DNA of 64,000 nt from contig NC_089220.1 of NCBI RefSeq assembly GCF_963924675.1, positions 82,587,168 to 82,651,167 on the forward strand. Direction: 5' to 3'. Under the pieces are notes generated by a model. It had not been told where the DNA came from, did no database searches, and saw nothing but the letters and a program-made list of their open reading frames with translations. Below, piece by piece: positions 20,985-32,004 of the stretch (the stretch's first letter is position 1; every line of letters starts with the position of its first letter). This DNA is from Phocoena phocoena (Eukaryota; Chordata; Mammalia; Artiodactyla; Phocoenidae). Both the position numbers and the translations under genes were made by a program.

Positions 20985-22585
20985 AAAAAAGTACTGGATC
21001 AAAAAGCTACCAGAAATGAATGTGCTTTGTGAGCTTCTTATAAAATAACACACTGAGTTGCTAAGTCTAAGGATCCACACATTTGTTGAAGCATTAATGA
21101 GAGACTGCATCAAAGATGTTTGCTTGAAATGTTGAAAGAATCTTGTCAAACAAGGTAGTTCAACTGCCTTTTTCCAGTGACACCAAAGCTCAATGTTATG
21201 CAGGATCAACTATAAAACAAACAAAGCTAGTACTACAATTTACATTGCAACTAGGCAGATGTACAATTATTGCTAAAATAGCAATTCCTTTAATGTAAAT
21301 GCAGTTTGAACATGATGACAACATAAAGGAAGAATATGTTTTTTAAGTTTCATTGTCAAAAACAAAACCAGGGACTTCCCTGGTGGCGCAGTGGTTGAGA
21401 GTCCGCCTGCCTATGCGGGGGACGCGGGTTCATGCCCCGGTCCAGGAGGATCCCGCGTGCCATGGAGCGGCTGGGCCCGTGAGCCATGGCCGCTGAGCCT
21501 GCGCATCCGGAGCCTGTGCTCCGCAACGGGAGAGGCCACGACAGTGAAAGGCCCGCGTACCTCAAAAAAAAAAAAAAAAACAGTTCTAAACTATATAGAA
21601 CCATGAAAGATTAATCAACAAATGTGATTTGGAGCTTAAATTTTAGGAGTACACTCTGATGGATTTATGGAAAGCATTCTGGAAGAACTGTGCCACAATA
21701 TAAATCGATGAGATGCTTCCTTCATCAAGAAAAGTCTTGTTACAAAATAAAACAAAAATGTTGGCTGAACACAAAAGTTCACTGAGTACAAATTACATAA
21801 AAGCTAATGCACTAAATTTGAGAGCATTCTTTTTATTTGTACTGATACGGAAGCTGATTATAAACAACTACTGAGATATGATGGTTACTGAAGAGAAAAG
21901 GTCTGTCAGGAATATTTGAGCTCCTGGACAAACCTATTGTGTTTCTGCACGAGAAGAACCAGTTTCAACATTTCGAAGATATGAGTTAGACAGTCTGTCA
22001 TGCTAATTTGTTTGATATTATTTATATTTTTAAAGATCTTAATACTTCCATTCAAATAAAGGATGTGACATGTTTTCAATGGCAGATAAGCTCAAAGGGC
22101 AAAAACATGTTAGAAGATTGGACAGAGTTTCTACAGAGTTTTGACAGTCCTATAATTTAACAATAACATCTACTTTAATAATAAAGTAGATGGTGATCCT
22201 GAAATTACACATCTGCAAAGTTATTGCCATACATCCTAGAGACTTCATAGAAGGTTTTGAATTTTACTTTTCATCATAAGAATAGGAAATTCATAGATCT
22301 AGGATCCATTCCTTTTACTGAAAGTTACATTAATGTTAACATTGTAGAATAAATTTTTCAAATTTGCTACTGATGAAGGATTAAAGATGAATTTTGGAAA
22401 TACTGTATTAGTTGCTTCATTTTGGAGAAAAGTTAAAAATGAATATCCTGAGTTTGCTTAAGTTACTTTAAAATTCATGTTAAGCTACCTCTGTGACACT
22501 AGGTTCTCTACCATGAATGGTACTGAAACAAAACACAGAAACATCTTCCCCATGAGTAATGTTATTATCAATTCATCTATATAAG
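20985..22585 (+). pseudogene. hAT-family transposase remnant (Charlie/ZBED-like)
   Basis: The + strand encodes a decayed hAT transposase. Near 20995-21210 one frame gives fragments such as RNECAL, ASYKITH and VAKSKDPHIC, resembling the region before the catalytic core of Charlie-type or ZBED5-like transposases. At 22370-22585 another stretch reads ASFWRKVKNEYPEFA, then SYLCDTRFSTMN, then KHRNIFP. This is the C-terminal hAT dimerisation segment, which in intact relatives has a tyrosine-leucine-cysteine and F-S-x-M pattern. Between these lie partial matches, stops and frameshifts. After removing the SINE at 21371-21580 the span is about 1.4 kb, near 460 codons, the expected size for the N-terminal-to-dimerisation part. 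At least five in-frame stops are visible, so it cannot make a transposase. It may be an autonomous Charlie copy or a dead retrocopy of a domesticated ZBED-type gene. Confidence 0.8.
21371..21580 (+). mobile_element. CHR-type SINE splitting the hAT remnant, sense
   Basis: Full-length copy beginning GGGACTTCCCTGGTGGCGCA, with the GC-rich middle and an A-tail of about 17. The A-rich flank (AAAAACAAAACC) makes the target duplication hard to define. Its position within the transposase reading region shows the hAT copy was already in place. Confidence 0.95.
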
Positions 22586-23185
22586 CTAAATTAACAAGCA
22601 AGAAGTCTACTTATTGCATTAAAAACCTTAGATAGTAATATACATGGTGTTCATTATTAGTGTGCATATAGGCATTTAATATGTGAAATTGCTACTTTAT
22701 TCATAACTTTTCATTAGCTTATACCTGCAGAGAGACAGTAGCTATGAGTATAACATTGATTCTCTATGGTTATAGCCTATGTGCATACATTATATGAACA
22801 ATTTAAGCTTTGTAGTTTTTTTTTCCTATATTACATTTATTCTGATGTTTATTAATTTTTGTGTCTGTAGAATCTAATGATAAAAGCTGGCCTGCATTTT
22901 GTATGTCTTTTATTCCTTTTATTTCTATATGAATTCATGTACACTGTATTTTACAAAAGTACAGGTCTGTGATGGATTAGACACTGTGGGGCTTGGCCAA
23001 ATTTCTTTTGAGCTCTGTGCCTATCTCTGGGTGGGAGATAATTTGTGCAGTTGCTGCTTTGTTGAGCTTCTCCTCCTCGTGAGGAAGAAAACATAACTTA
23101 GAGCTCAGGACAGCTCTCTGGATTATTCTGCAGCTTTAGCTCAGAGAGTCAAGCTGCCTCCCCAAGGATGATGCTCTACAAGGCT
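22586..23185. other. AT-rich unassigned DNA
   Basis: Probably includes the 3' flank of the hAT element. No terminal inverted repeat could be assigned, and no gene is recognised. Confidence 0.4.
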
Positions 23186-23189
23186 CTCT

Positions 23190-23352
23190 TCACAGCAGGG
23201 CTTCCCTAACTTTAATGTGCATAAGACATGCCTGGGGATCTGGTTAAAAAGGTCCTGCTTCATTAAGTCTGAGATGTAGCCCTGATGTTATGCATTTCTA
23301 ATAAGCCCTGAGGTGATGCTGATGGTCTGAGGACCACACTAAGGAAACTCAG
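23190..23352 (+). mobile_element. MER5A-like non-autonomous hAT element
   Basis: The order TTCCCTAACTTTAATGTGCA, GCCTGGGGATCTGGTTAAAA, TTATGCATTTCTAATAAGCC and GGTCTGAGGACCACACTAAG follows MER5A from near one terminus to near the other. It is diverged but collinear. Confidence 0.8.
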
Positions 23353-23354
23353 GG

Positions 23355-23710
23355 CATAGTACGGATGTTTATGGCAAGAGTGATCCGGAAGATTGAGTGT
23401 GGGAAGGAACAGGATGGAGTGGAAATACTTTTCATATGAGATGATAGCTACCCAGGCTCCCACGAAGACTTGACAATGAGTCATGGTCACTATCCACCCA
23501 GACCCTCGCTGCTCATTAGAAGGCTCTCCCCCAGGATGTGCCCATGCTAAAGCCTCGGGAAGACCATGCTTTTCCCATCAAAAGCCCAGTGAGGAAGCTT
23601 ATGATTTTCTAGCAGTGAAAGAGACAGGGGTTCGCTGAATGCCAATGCCGAGTTGGTTCTGCCTTTTCTCCTCTTCAATCACATTGCAAATTGGAAGGTG
23701 GATCTGGTGG
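23355..23710. other. Unassigned DNA
   Basis: No gene or named repeat recognised. Confidence 0.4.
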
Positions 23711-23714
23711 TTTG

Positions 23715-23990
23715 TTCCACTCTGTTCAACTCAGCAGGTGTTTATCGCATGTCTGCTCTAGGCCTGACATTGTGCTAAGTATGTGGGTTGCTGGTGAAGG
23801 GTGAAAAGTGGTCCCTGCTCTCTAGGGACTTACTGTATTATTAGGAAGAAAAAACAGAACACTTACAAGAAATAAAAGAAAAACATGAGAGGGCGGGGAT
23901 GTAATTATGTGTTAAATTGAATACGATGAAGTGCCAAACCTATGACACAAGCAGTAACTGCTGTGAAAATTCAGGAAGGGTTTGAATGTT
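23715..23990 (-). mobile_element. L2 fragment, antisense
   Basis: AGCAGGTGTTTATCGCATGT, then GGCCTGACATTGTGCTAAGT, then GGTCCCTGCTCTCTAGGGAC is the reverse complement of the L2 3' end. Less certain L2-like sequence continues to the right (CAGGAAGGGTTTGAATGTTG). Confidence 0.6.
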
Positions 23991-23994
23991 GGCT

Positions 23995-26025
23995 TAGCTC
24001 TTTGAAACCAGAGTTAGAGTTTTTAAATTGAGAGCTTTATTGTTTGACTTGTAATGGGTTTTTTGAGGTCTTGTGAATATAGAATTTGAAGCTACTATGT
24101 GGGAAAGGGAAAGGCAGAATACAGCACAGAAATACAATTCACTTGTTTCAGATACTGAGGCCCCACGATGAATGCAAACCACACCTCTCACCCCAGACCT
24201 CCCCACTCCTGCAGTGAATGAAGCATTTATTTAAATAAAACTACCTCTGGAGAATGAGATCATTGCTACACTGTGCTGGATTTGACCGGACACTCCTAGA
24301 GCTTGTTGGAGATTCAGACCTCAAGTGAGTTCTTTCTATAGAACATGAATAATCATGGCGCTTAATGGGAAAGGCCATCTTGGGATCTCAGGGCAGATAC
24401 CTTATAGTTTATAGATGGGGCAGACAAAAGGAGAAGGGGCTGGGAAAAGGCCCTCAAAGGCAGAGAGGGAGCTCCTATCTTTTATCTTGTCCATGAAAGC
24501 CCCGTGGAAGAACAATGCCATTCAGTACTTATATAGCACTTTCAACTCTTTTATAGTAAAGTCACATGACACCCCTGGAGAGCAAGTGCATATTGGTCTT
24601 CCCCTGTCTCTGGGAGTGGATTATGGGCACAGAGCCTGTATGTGTCTGCCGGAAACACTCGGGCATCCTTTGACCTGCCAAACTGGGAGAATAGGCAGGC
24701 CACTCTCCATGGGGTCAAATCGATTAGGGGGCTCAGCTGTGTCATGCATGGACCACGCACCAAACTTCCATGACTCCCAGTGTGAGAAACAAGTATTAGG
24801 GTCTTTGTATTATCCCATGGAACACCTGCCTCCCAACAAGCGCTGAAGGAAAAGATGACACCGTTCCTCCTCCCTGCCCAGCCAGTGGGGTTAGGAGACT
24901 CACTCCCAGTTCCCTTTGGAGAGGCCCTCCTCAGACGTGCTATTCCATCTGTACTGTGTCTTGTTTTTATATCTTTTTCTGGCGAAGTAGCCCAGGGGTT
25001 ATAGGACCTCTTATTGAGTGCTTCCTACGTGTCTTTTCCATATGGGGTCTATACTCACTTTGGTATCTGAGACCTATTGTGGTCACGCCTCGGGCTAGTC
25101 TGAGGCAGGAAGGGTGCGCCTGTCAACTTGGCATACATGGGCAGCTGTTTTCTATCGATGAACAAAGGCTGACAGGACACTGCCAAAATTTATCAGCAGG
25201 CTGAACTTGAAAGAAGACCTTTTCATTTACTGGTCTTACCATCTCTAGCAAGAGCATTTGGGGCCTCAACAGTTTCTAGTTGGTGGATGGGAGGCCAAAC
25301 CTAGCCCACAGATGCACTTTCTTTAGATGGTCTTGAGGTTTGTAAAAATCTGAATTACTTTTGAACATTTTTAAACGAGTGTATTTTCATATAAAAACTG
25401 GAATTTCTGGCCGATCTGAAGCTGTGGAGCAGCCCTACTCCTCACTTGGTCCCTGACCCCCTTGGCTCACTGCATCCATTTCTTCACTAGCCCGGCCTCT
25501 GCCATCATTTGAGTCTTTGACCTTGATGAGTCACACATACAGCCTGCATTGATTTCATCTTGATATTATGGGTCGTGTGCCTAAGACAGACAAGAGGTCA
25601 TGGAGGTTTGGGTAGGAGTAGTTCAGGAAAAGTAGAATGTTGATTTGGGGACTGCTTAGTAATGGTCCAAACTATGTAAGCAGGATGCTGTCAGTAAGGC
25701 TTGTAGCAGTGAAAGCAGCCCTGCATTTTCTGCTCTGTTATTCTGTCTGCTACCATTTACGCCCCAGAACATCCAGCCCTCAGCTCACTGCTGGTCCAAC
25801 GTACCAGACGGAACCTACTATGTGTCTGAGAACATATTCTAGTGAAAGCCCAAAACCTTGCCAGACCACAGAGCACAACAGCTGCTAACTCCCGGGACAA
25901 ATGTGTGGAAGTCACTACCATGATTCTAGTTTCCTGGCATGAAACTTTGACCCTGGGTTTGGTCCAAGCATTGTAGTCTACCACCACTCAGAATATGTTC
26001 TTCCCTCCCCTCCACCTACGCATGC
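23995..26025. other. Unassigned DNA containing the longest non-repeat open frame
   Basis: About 2 kb with moderately higher GC and no recognised repeat. A 143-codon frame lies at 24415-24846 on the + strand. It has no recognisable domain, signal peptide or membrane segment, and a 70-codon frame overlaps it on the other strand. Length alone does not make it a gene. Frames at 24956-25204 and 25637-25888 are equally unsupported. Confidence 0.4.
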
Positions 26026-26029
26026 TCTA

Positions 26030-26260
26030 GTACGAGTTAAAGTCCTGTTTCCTTCCAAGCATCTCCCTGATCACTCCAAACCACACTGGGGACATCTCCA
26101 ATATGCTGGGTGTTTAACAGTTTCATGGAGACTGTTCTCCTCAATAAAGTTGTAACTTCCTGGAATGAGGAACACTTGTGTCTTATGTTCTATTCTTTAC
26201 CTAGTCCATTCCCTTGAATGTTGTAGACGCTTATAAATCTTTAAATATATGAGTAAAGGT
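26030..26260 (+). mobile_element. Probable L2 fragment, sense
   Basis: TCCTCAATAAAGTTGTAACT, GAATGAGGAACACTTGTGTC and TAGTCCATTCCCTTGAATGT follow the L2 3' end loosely. Confidence 0.45.
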
Positions 26261-26264
26261 CCTC

Positions 26265-26830
26265 AAACACTCAGGTTGAGCTAGCACAACCATCCAGTAA
26301 ATTCTCTTTCAGAAGGGACCCAGGAGTAGCCCATCAGCCTGGGAATCTTATTCTCACTCCCTAACAGCCCAGTACCCTCCATCTCTACTCCATCCCAGCT
26401 TGACTGTGTATTGAGTGGACTGTCTCCTCCCCAGAGGTACTTCTAGGAGAGCCTAAGGGCACTCAGATTTCAGAACTGTGTGCAGTCCAGGTGATTGGAC
26501 TAAGAGACAACCCTCGGTTTGACAACGGCAAATGATGTTCACCCCAGAGACCCAGCCAAGCAATTCCTCCACTTCCCTGTGACTCTTGGGGAGTACTGAG
26601 CTAGTATGTCACAAGGAAATGACAGGTCAGACTAGGAGAAAATGACAATAATAATAATAATTTCAGGATGAGGTTTTTCTGTTAGGCTAACTGTATCTCC
26701 AACCTCCACTGGGAAAACAGCTGTTCTTCATTGTCCTCCTGACTTTGGAGCTATTGACTAGAAGAGGACAATTTGAGACAATATCCAAAAGCATCCACTG
26801 ACCTTCCTCCTAGAAATATTATTGCCCAAA
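26265..26830. other. Unassigned DNA
   Basis: No gene recognised. A short (AAT)n run lies at 26647-26661. Confidence 0.4.
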
Positions 26831-26832
26831 AA

Positions 26833-27215
26833 CAAATATCATATGATATCGCTTATACGTGGAATCTAAAAAACGGATACAAATTAGTTACAAAACAGAA
26901 ATGGACTCACAGGCATAGAAGACAAACTTATGGTTACCAAAGGGGTGGGGGGAGAGAAATCAGGAGTTTGGGATTAACATATACACACTACTATATATAA
27001 AATAGATAAACAACAAGGACCTACTGTATAGCACAGGGAACTCTACTCAGTATCTTATAATAACCTATAAAGGAAAAGAATCTGAAAACGGAAAAAAAAC
27101 ATGTGTGTGTGTGTGGATACATACATATATATAACTGAATCACTCTGCTGTACACCTGAACCTAACGCAACATAGTATATCAACTACACTTCAATACCCC
27201 GCCCGAAAAAAACCA
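26833..27215 (+). mobile_element. Cetartiodactyl L1 3' end, sense
   Basis: 5'-truncated L1 3' end. It contains ATATCATATGATATCGCTTA, CAAACTTATGGTTACCAAAG, a G-rich GGGGTGGGGGGAG tract, AACAACAAGGACCTACTGTA, TAGCACAGGGAACTCTACTC and a terminal ATCAACTACACTTCAATACC. A 75-codon frame is an L1 by-product. Confidence 0.9.
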
Positions 27216-27219
27216 TGAA

Positions 27220-28865
27220 AAAAATAGATGATGCCTGATTTATCAGAGCATTTGTTTTTTCCCTAGATCAGTGGATTTTCCTCCTACCTCTCTGCTATCT
27301 CCCCAGATGTGAACTAAATTAGCAATATAGAGACCAAATGTTAAAATAAAAATCATTGAATAACCTTAAATACATAGTCAACTGAAAACATCCTGGAGGC
27401 AGGGACGGGAAACACTAACTGTGATTCTACCCTGCCGTGACTGGCATGCAGGTTAGTCTCCTTCCCAGGACCACCAGATTCACAGTTCCGGGGACTGCAG
27501 CTCACACAGCAGTTTCAGGAATGGGGCCCACAGCACTTGCAGTGTACAACCTGCTTGTCGAATGCGGTGGCCCTGAGCCTTCTACAAATTATCTTTTATT
27601 CTTTTCAGTGTCTATAGACACATACCTGACAAATTGGCAAAATATGAGGAAACTTGGAACAGGTATTGAGTCTTGAAATAAGAAAAGTTGAATGTTTTTG
27701 CTTTCAATTGCCCTGAATATAATATCTTCTAGAATTACAGGCCTAACAGGAACCCTCAGGAATTATGACATTCTTGTCTCAAGAATAATAAGGTACCGCA
27801 CAACAAGAAACCACTCTGAATCTTTCTTTAAAAAAGAAACAACAACCTCTCCCTCAAAAAATAATTCTAAAAAGGAGCTGCTAAAATTCTATTGAATGAT
27901 GCAGGCTTGCCTCTAACCTCTCTCATGCCAGCAGATCCTTCCTGATCGCTACCCTCAGTATCATCCTCTGTTAAAAATAGAGGCTGGCTCCATCAAGCAC
28001 AAAGTTTCAGGCTCCCCACAAGCATCCGTGGTCTCGTACTTGGCCGGCACCTTTCTGGGCACCAGATGACTCAGCCTGGAAAACATTCCTCCAGGTCCGT
28101 AAAATGTAACCTCACTCCTCCACCCATCTGCTCCTTAAAAGGAGAAAACTCAAAAGTTGGTTTCTACAGGTTTGGGATCCAACAAATATCTGTGGCAAAT
28201 ATTTGCTGTTTTTCTTTTTCTTTTTTTTTTTTTTTTTTTCCCCAACCAACTTCCATGATCTAGAAGAAGCTGCACCTGTCTTGGAGTTTAGAGAAATGAA
28301 CCTAGGTTCTTGAAATACAGGCAATCATGTCATCTCAAAAAGCCAGAGAAGGAAATCCAAGTCTCAAAAGGAAAATTCTTATGAAAAATGTAGTGAAAGA
28401 TTTACCACTTTCCTTTTTCCCTTTGGAAAGAAGTCAATGGCCATTGGGTATTTAAAGGAGAACAAAGACTCGGGGAGAGAAAGGTGAAAGTAAATATTTG
28501 CAATAATGTGTCACTGCATTTTACATAATGGGCCAGCCGTCTTTGAGATCTGACATCTTTCACACCTACAGGTTGTTGGGTTTTTTCCTTATTTGCTCTC
28601 ATGAGGCAAGCCTCTCTTAGGCTGCCAGCCACCAACGAAGCTGCTGAATGAATACAAGGACACTGAGGGGCATTTGGCCAACATGACCTCAGACGTATTG
28701 ACACACTGCGATGAGATGGTGATATAATTCAGTTTCTGCATCACTAACTTTCTGCCAACTAATATTCCAATGTGTGCCTCAATGATGTGGTAAATGTTGG
28801 TTTAAGATAAAAAAGTCAAGACAAATATTAGTGTGCTACATAAAGGTACCACTTTCCGTGAGGGC
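27220..28865. other. Unassigned DNA
   Basis: About 1.6 kb with no recognised gene. A T-run lies at 28221-28239. Frames of 65-100 codons on both strands show no domain. Confidence 0.4.
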
Positions 28866-28867
28866 TG

Positions 28868-28985
28868 GATCCCATCACCAGAGAGTCTGATTTCGTTGGT
28901 CTTAAGTGCAGCCTGGGCACCACCATTTTTAAAAACTCCTCCATTGATTCTAACGAGCAGTTACAACTGAGAAACACTGCATTTG
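28868..28985 (+). mobile_element. MER5-like hAT fragment
   Basis: CACCAGAGAGTCTGATTTCG, GCACCACCATTTTTAAAAAC, CTCCATTGATTCTAACGAGC and the terminus CAACTGAGAAACACTGC resemble the second half of MER5A/B. Confidence 0.6.
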
Positions 28986-28989
28986 AGAA

Positions 28990-30185
28990 TTGCCAGAATA
29001 TTTTGTATTGTATTTGGAACGATAGATAAAACTGGCCCAAGGAGCCCACACTAGATGTTAAAAGCTGGACCTGCAGTGAAATAGGGAAGGGGGGATAGAG
29101 GGATAAATAGCAGCAGAAGAAAGGCCACCCCACCCCAGACTGAAATCTAGTGAAAGAGACAAAACACAAATAACAGTAACAAAGTATGAAGCTTGATTAG
29201 TACAATCCTTGAGCCCAGAAAAAAAAATTGTCACAGAAGACCTAGCAGAAGTTTAGTGAAAATCTGTAAGGTCTCTAGACAACCCAACTTCTGCTCTGTG
29301 GACCTGGGAGTGGATGGCACCCCCCTTCCCCTCCCCACAGCCCCTCAGGGCCCGGGTGCAGTCCTGGATGCCCTGGGCTCTACCAGGATTTTTCTCCTCA
29401 TGGGGATTTCCACACTGGCTGAGCAGCTCTGTATGCCAGAAACTGGAGGAAGGTGAGCAGAGGGATGCCTGTGAGCACGCTTTGTCCCTTCCATCTCCTC
29501 AGGGCCAGGACCTTCAGGCTTCCCAGAAACCCCTTTCTTCACACCAGTTAGCAAGGCTGTGCTCCAACCACACAGCAATGGGTTGACAAGCGATCACCCT
29601 TTAGTGTTAACTACCTTGCCTCACTCAATGAAGAAAAGGCCTCTGCTTCTAGTTAAGGGAGTCTGAGGTCCCAGGAAAGGTTTGAGAGGGTTGGAGCAGG
29701 GGTGATGGGAATAACTTCTGTGTCCCTGGTATCATACAGAAATGAGGGAGCAAGGGACACTTACTGTGTAATACGCGTGAGTCAGGATGATGTCCACTGC
29801 CACGATGTGAAGTATCAGGGGAAAATGGTGATATTGATAGTCCTCTAGAATCTATCATCAATCCCACATTAACAAAATATAAAGATTTTCTGGGCTAGGT
29901 AGGGTACTAATAATTATATTTTTTATGAATAATTATAATTATCTGTTTTTCCATGAATCCTTTATCACTGATATTTAATTTCCATGGCACAATAATTAAT
30001 GTATGTCATTAAACACATTTCACCTTTGAGTCATTTGGTTAAAAAAATTAACTCTATTCAGGGATATTTCATTCTTATGCTCCTTGAACTGACAGCCTGG
30101 TGGTTTGGTTCCAGGTTTATAAATTACAGGGAATACTGTTGCCAGTAGCTTCCTCATGTTTTGTCTTTTTCTGCCTCCCTTTTCT
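28990..30185. other. Unassigned DNA
   Basis: No gene or named repeat recognised. Frames of 77-113 codons overlap on opposite strands at 28828-29586. An AT-rich imperfect foldback is present near 29915-29945. Confidence 0.4.
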
Positions 30186-30189
30186 TTTT

Positions 30190-31300
30190 CAAAATATATC
30201 TATCTGGGCAGGACTTCTGACTATGATAAGTAAAAAAGTCAGCAAATCTTTCCAAAAAACAACTATAAAATAGGTTAAATTATCAAAAGCAACCGTTTTA
30301 GGGCTTTGGAAACTAAGGAAAGACAAATGACAAATTGAGAAGCATTTACTTATAAAAAACTGATAACCTTTGGGTAAGAACAGTGGAACTCAGGGGCCTT
30401 CTTGCCTGGGGCTGCTCTCACTGTCCCTCCAACTCCAGCAGTTTGGTAGTTCTACCAGGGTAGGGCTGGTCAGGAAATCTAGCAGCTCCCCTGCTAGAGA
30501 GGCTCACTTGTGCCCAGTGGGGCTGTCAGGTAAAGTAGCAAGACTGGTTGGAAATGGATGGGGACCCTAGAGCTCCCACACCCTAAGGATGCAGTCATAA
30601 TTGGGGTGAGTAGATTAGCAGACTAGTCAGATATTTAACAGGGAGATTCTGGAAATAAGAGCATGGTAGAGAGCCTAGATGAGACCCCAGGCTTCGTGGA
30701 ATGCTGCATACACATCTGGGGAGACCCAGGAGGGCCTGGTAGAAAGTAAAATCCAGTGCAGACCTGAAAACTGTCTGACTTTGAACATGCTCCTGTCAGC
30801 AGAAGGGGAAAGTTCTGCTGGCTCCAGCACAACTTGTGACCAGTCATTGGTAGACGCCTGAGCTGTGCAGACACAGAAGCCACCTCTGGGAAGCCAAGCT
30901 AATAAAATGAGAATAAGGATTAAAAACAAAAAACAAACAAAACTGCTTGACATATGGAGGAAACAGATTCTGCAGATTAAGTCCAGGCAAGTTACTAAAA
31001 CAGCAACAACAGTAGCAAAAACGACAAAATCACAATAACTTTCAAGGGAAAAAAATCAGAATCTAGAGTTTTACTATAACATATTTTCTGAAATGATTGG
31101 TTCTCTACAAAATAGTATGTCACAGGCAAAGAATAAGATGGTATGGCCTACATTCAGAAAAAATATCAGTCAATAGAACTGTCTTTGAATGGGCCCTGAT
31201 GTTGGATTTTGCACCTGAAGACATTTTCCCTCAAGCAAATACTGAAAAATAAAGCAAAAGGATAAAAATAAAGGGCTACGAGAGGACACAAAGTAGGACA
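30190..31300 (+). mobile_element. Old L1 5' region, sense, degenerate
   Basis: GTTCTCTACAAAATAGTATG, ACAGGCAAAGAATAAGATGG and CAGAAAAAATATCAGTCAAT recall the region before ORF1 of old L1M-type elements, with the more GC-rich part at 30380-30890 as the older 5' UTR. It lies upstream of an L1 3' fragment in the same orientation at 31435, so both may come from one internally deleted element. Confidence 0.5.
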
Positions 31301-31304
31301 CTAA

Positions 31305-31305
<1 letters not shown>

Positions 31306-31361
<56 letters not shown>

Positions 31362-31375
31362 ACTGTATATATGTA

Positions 31376-31408
<33 letters not shown>
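31306..31408. repeat. (TA)n microsatellite, interrupted
   Basis: About 27 TA units at 31306-31358, a short ACTGTATATATGTACGTG interruption, then about 12 more at 31384-31408. Confidence 0.97.
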
Positions 31409-31434
31409 TTGAGAAAGGATATGTATTCAGGCTC

Positions 31435-31990
31435 TACAACGAATTTTTACAATTTAGTTTTTTAAAAGACAAATAACGCACTAAAAATGGGCCAAAGACT
31501 TGAATAGACATTTCACAAAAGAAGATATAAAGATGCTCAACATCATTAGTCATCAGGGAAATGCAAATTAAAACCACAGTGAGATGCACTACACACCCAC
31601 TAGAATGGTTAAAATTAAAAAGCCTAAAATGCCAAATATACTTATGATTCCACAATTCTTTTCCTCAGTGTTCACCCAAAACAAATGAAAATATATGTCC
31701 ACAAATTAAGTTGTACAAGAATGTGCCTTGTACCTTTATTCATAATAGCCAAGACCTAAAAACAACAAGATATCCGTCAAGAGGAAAATGGATAAACTAA
31801 TTGTGGTATATTTATACCACAGAATACGACTGAACAACAAAAAGGAATGAACTACTGATGCATGCAAGAACATGGATGAACCGCAAGGACAACGTGTTGA
31901 GGGAGTTGGGAGGGAAGCCAGACACACAAGAATCCATATTGCATGATTCCTTTTTGTGAACTTCAAGAAGAGGCAAAAAAATAAAATTAA
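31435..31990 (+). mobile_element. Old L1 3' fragment, sense
   Basis: AAAATGGGCCAAAGACTTGA, GACATTTCACAAAAGAAGAT, CATCATTAGTCATCAGGGAA and CAAATTAAAACCACAGTGAG are the standard order at the end of L1 ORF2 and its 3' flank. Later AAAACATGGATGAACCG-like sequence appears at 31869. Small deletions interrupt it. The A-rich stretch at 31974-32001 may be the tail. Confidence 0.75.
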
Positions 31991-32004
31991 AAAAAAAAAA
32001 AGAA

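Noticed and set aside
24415..24846. 143-codon open frame as a protein-coding gene
   Set aside because: No recognisable domain, start context or neighbours, and another frame overlaps on the opposite strand. In 64 kb of six-frame translation a frame of this size can occur by chance.
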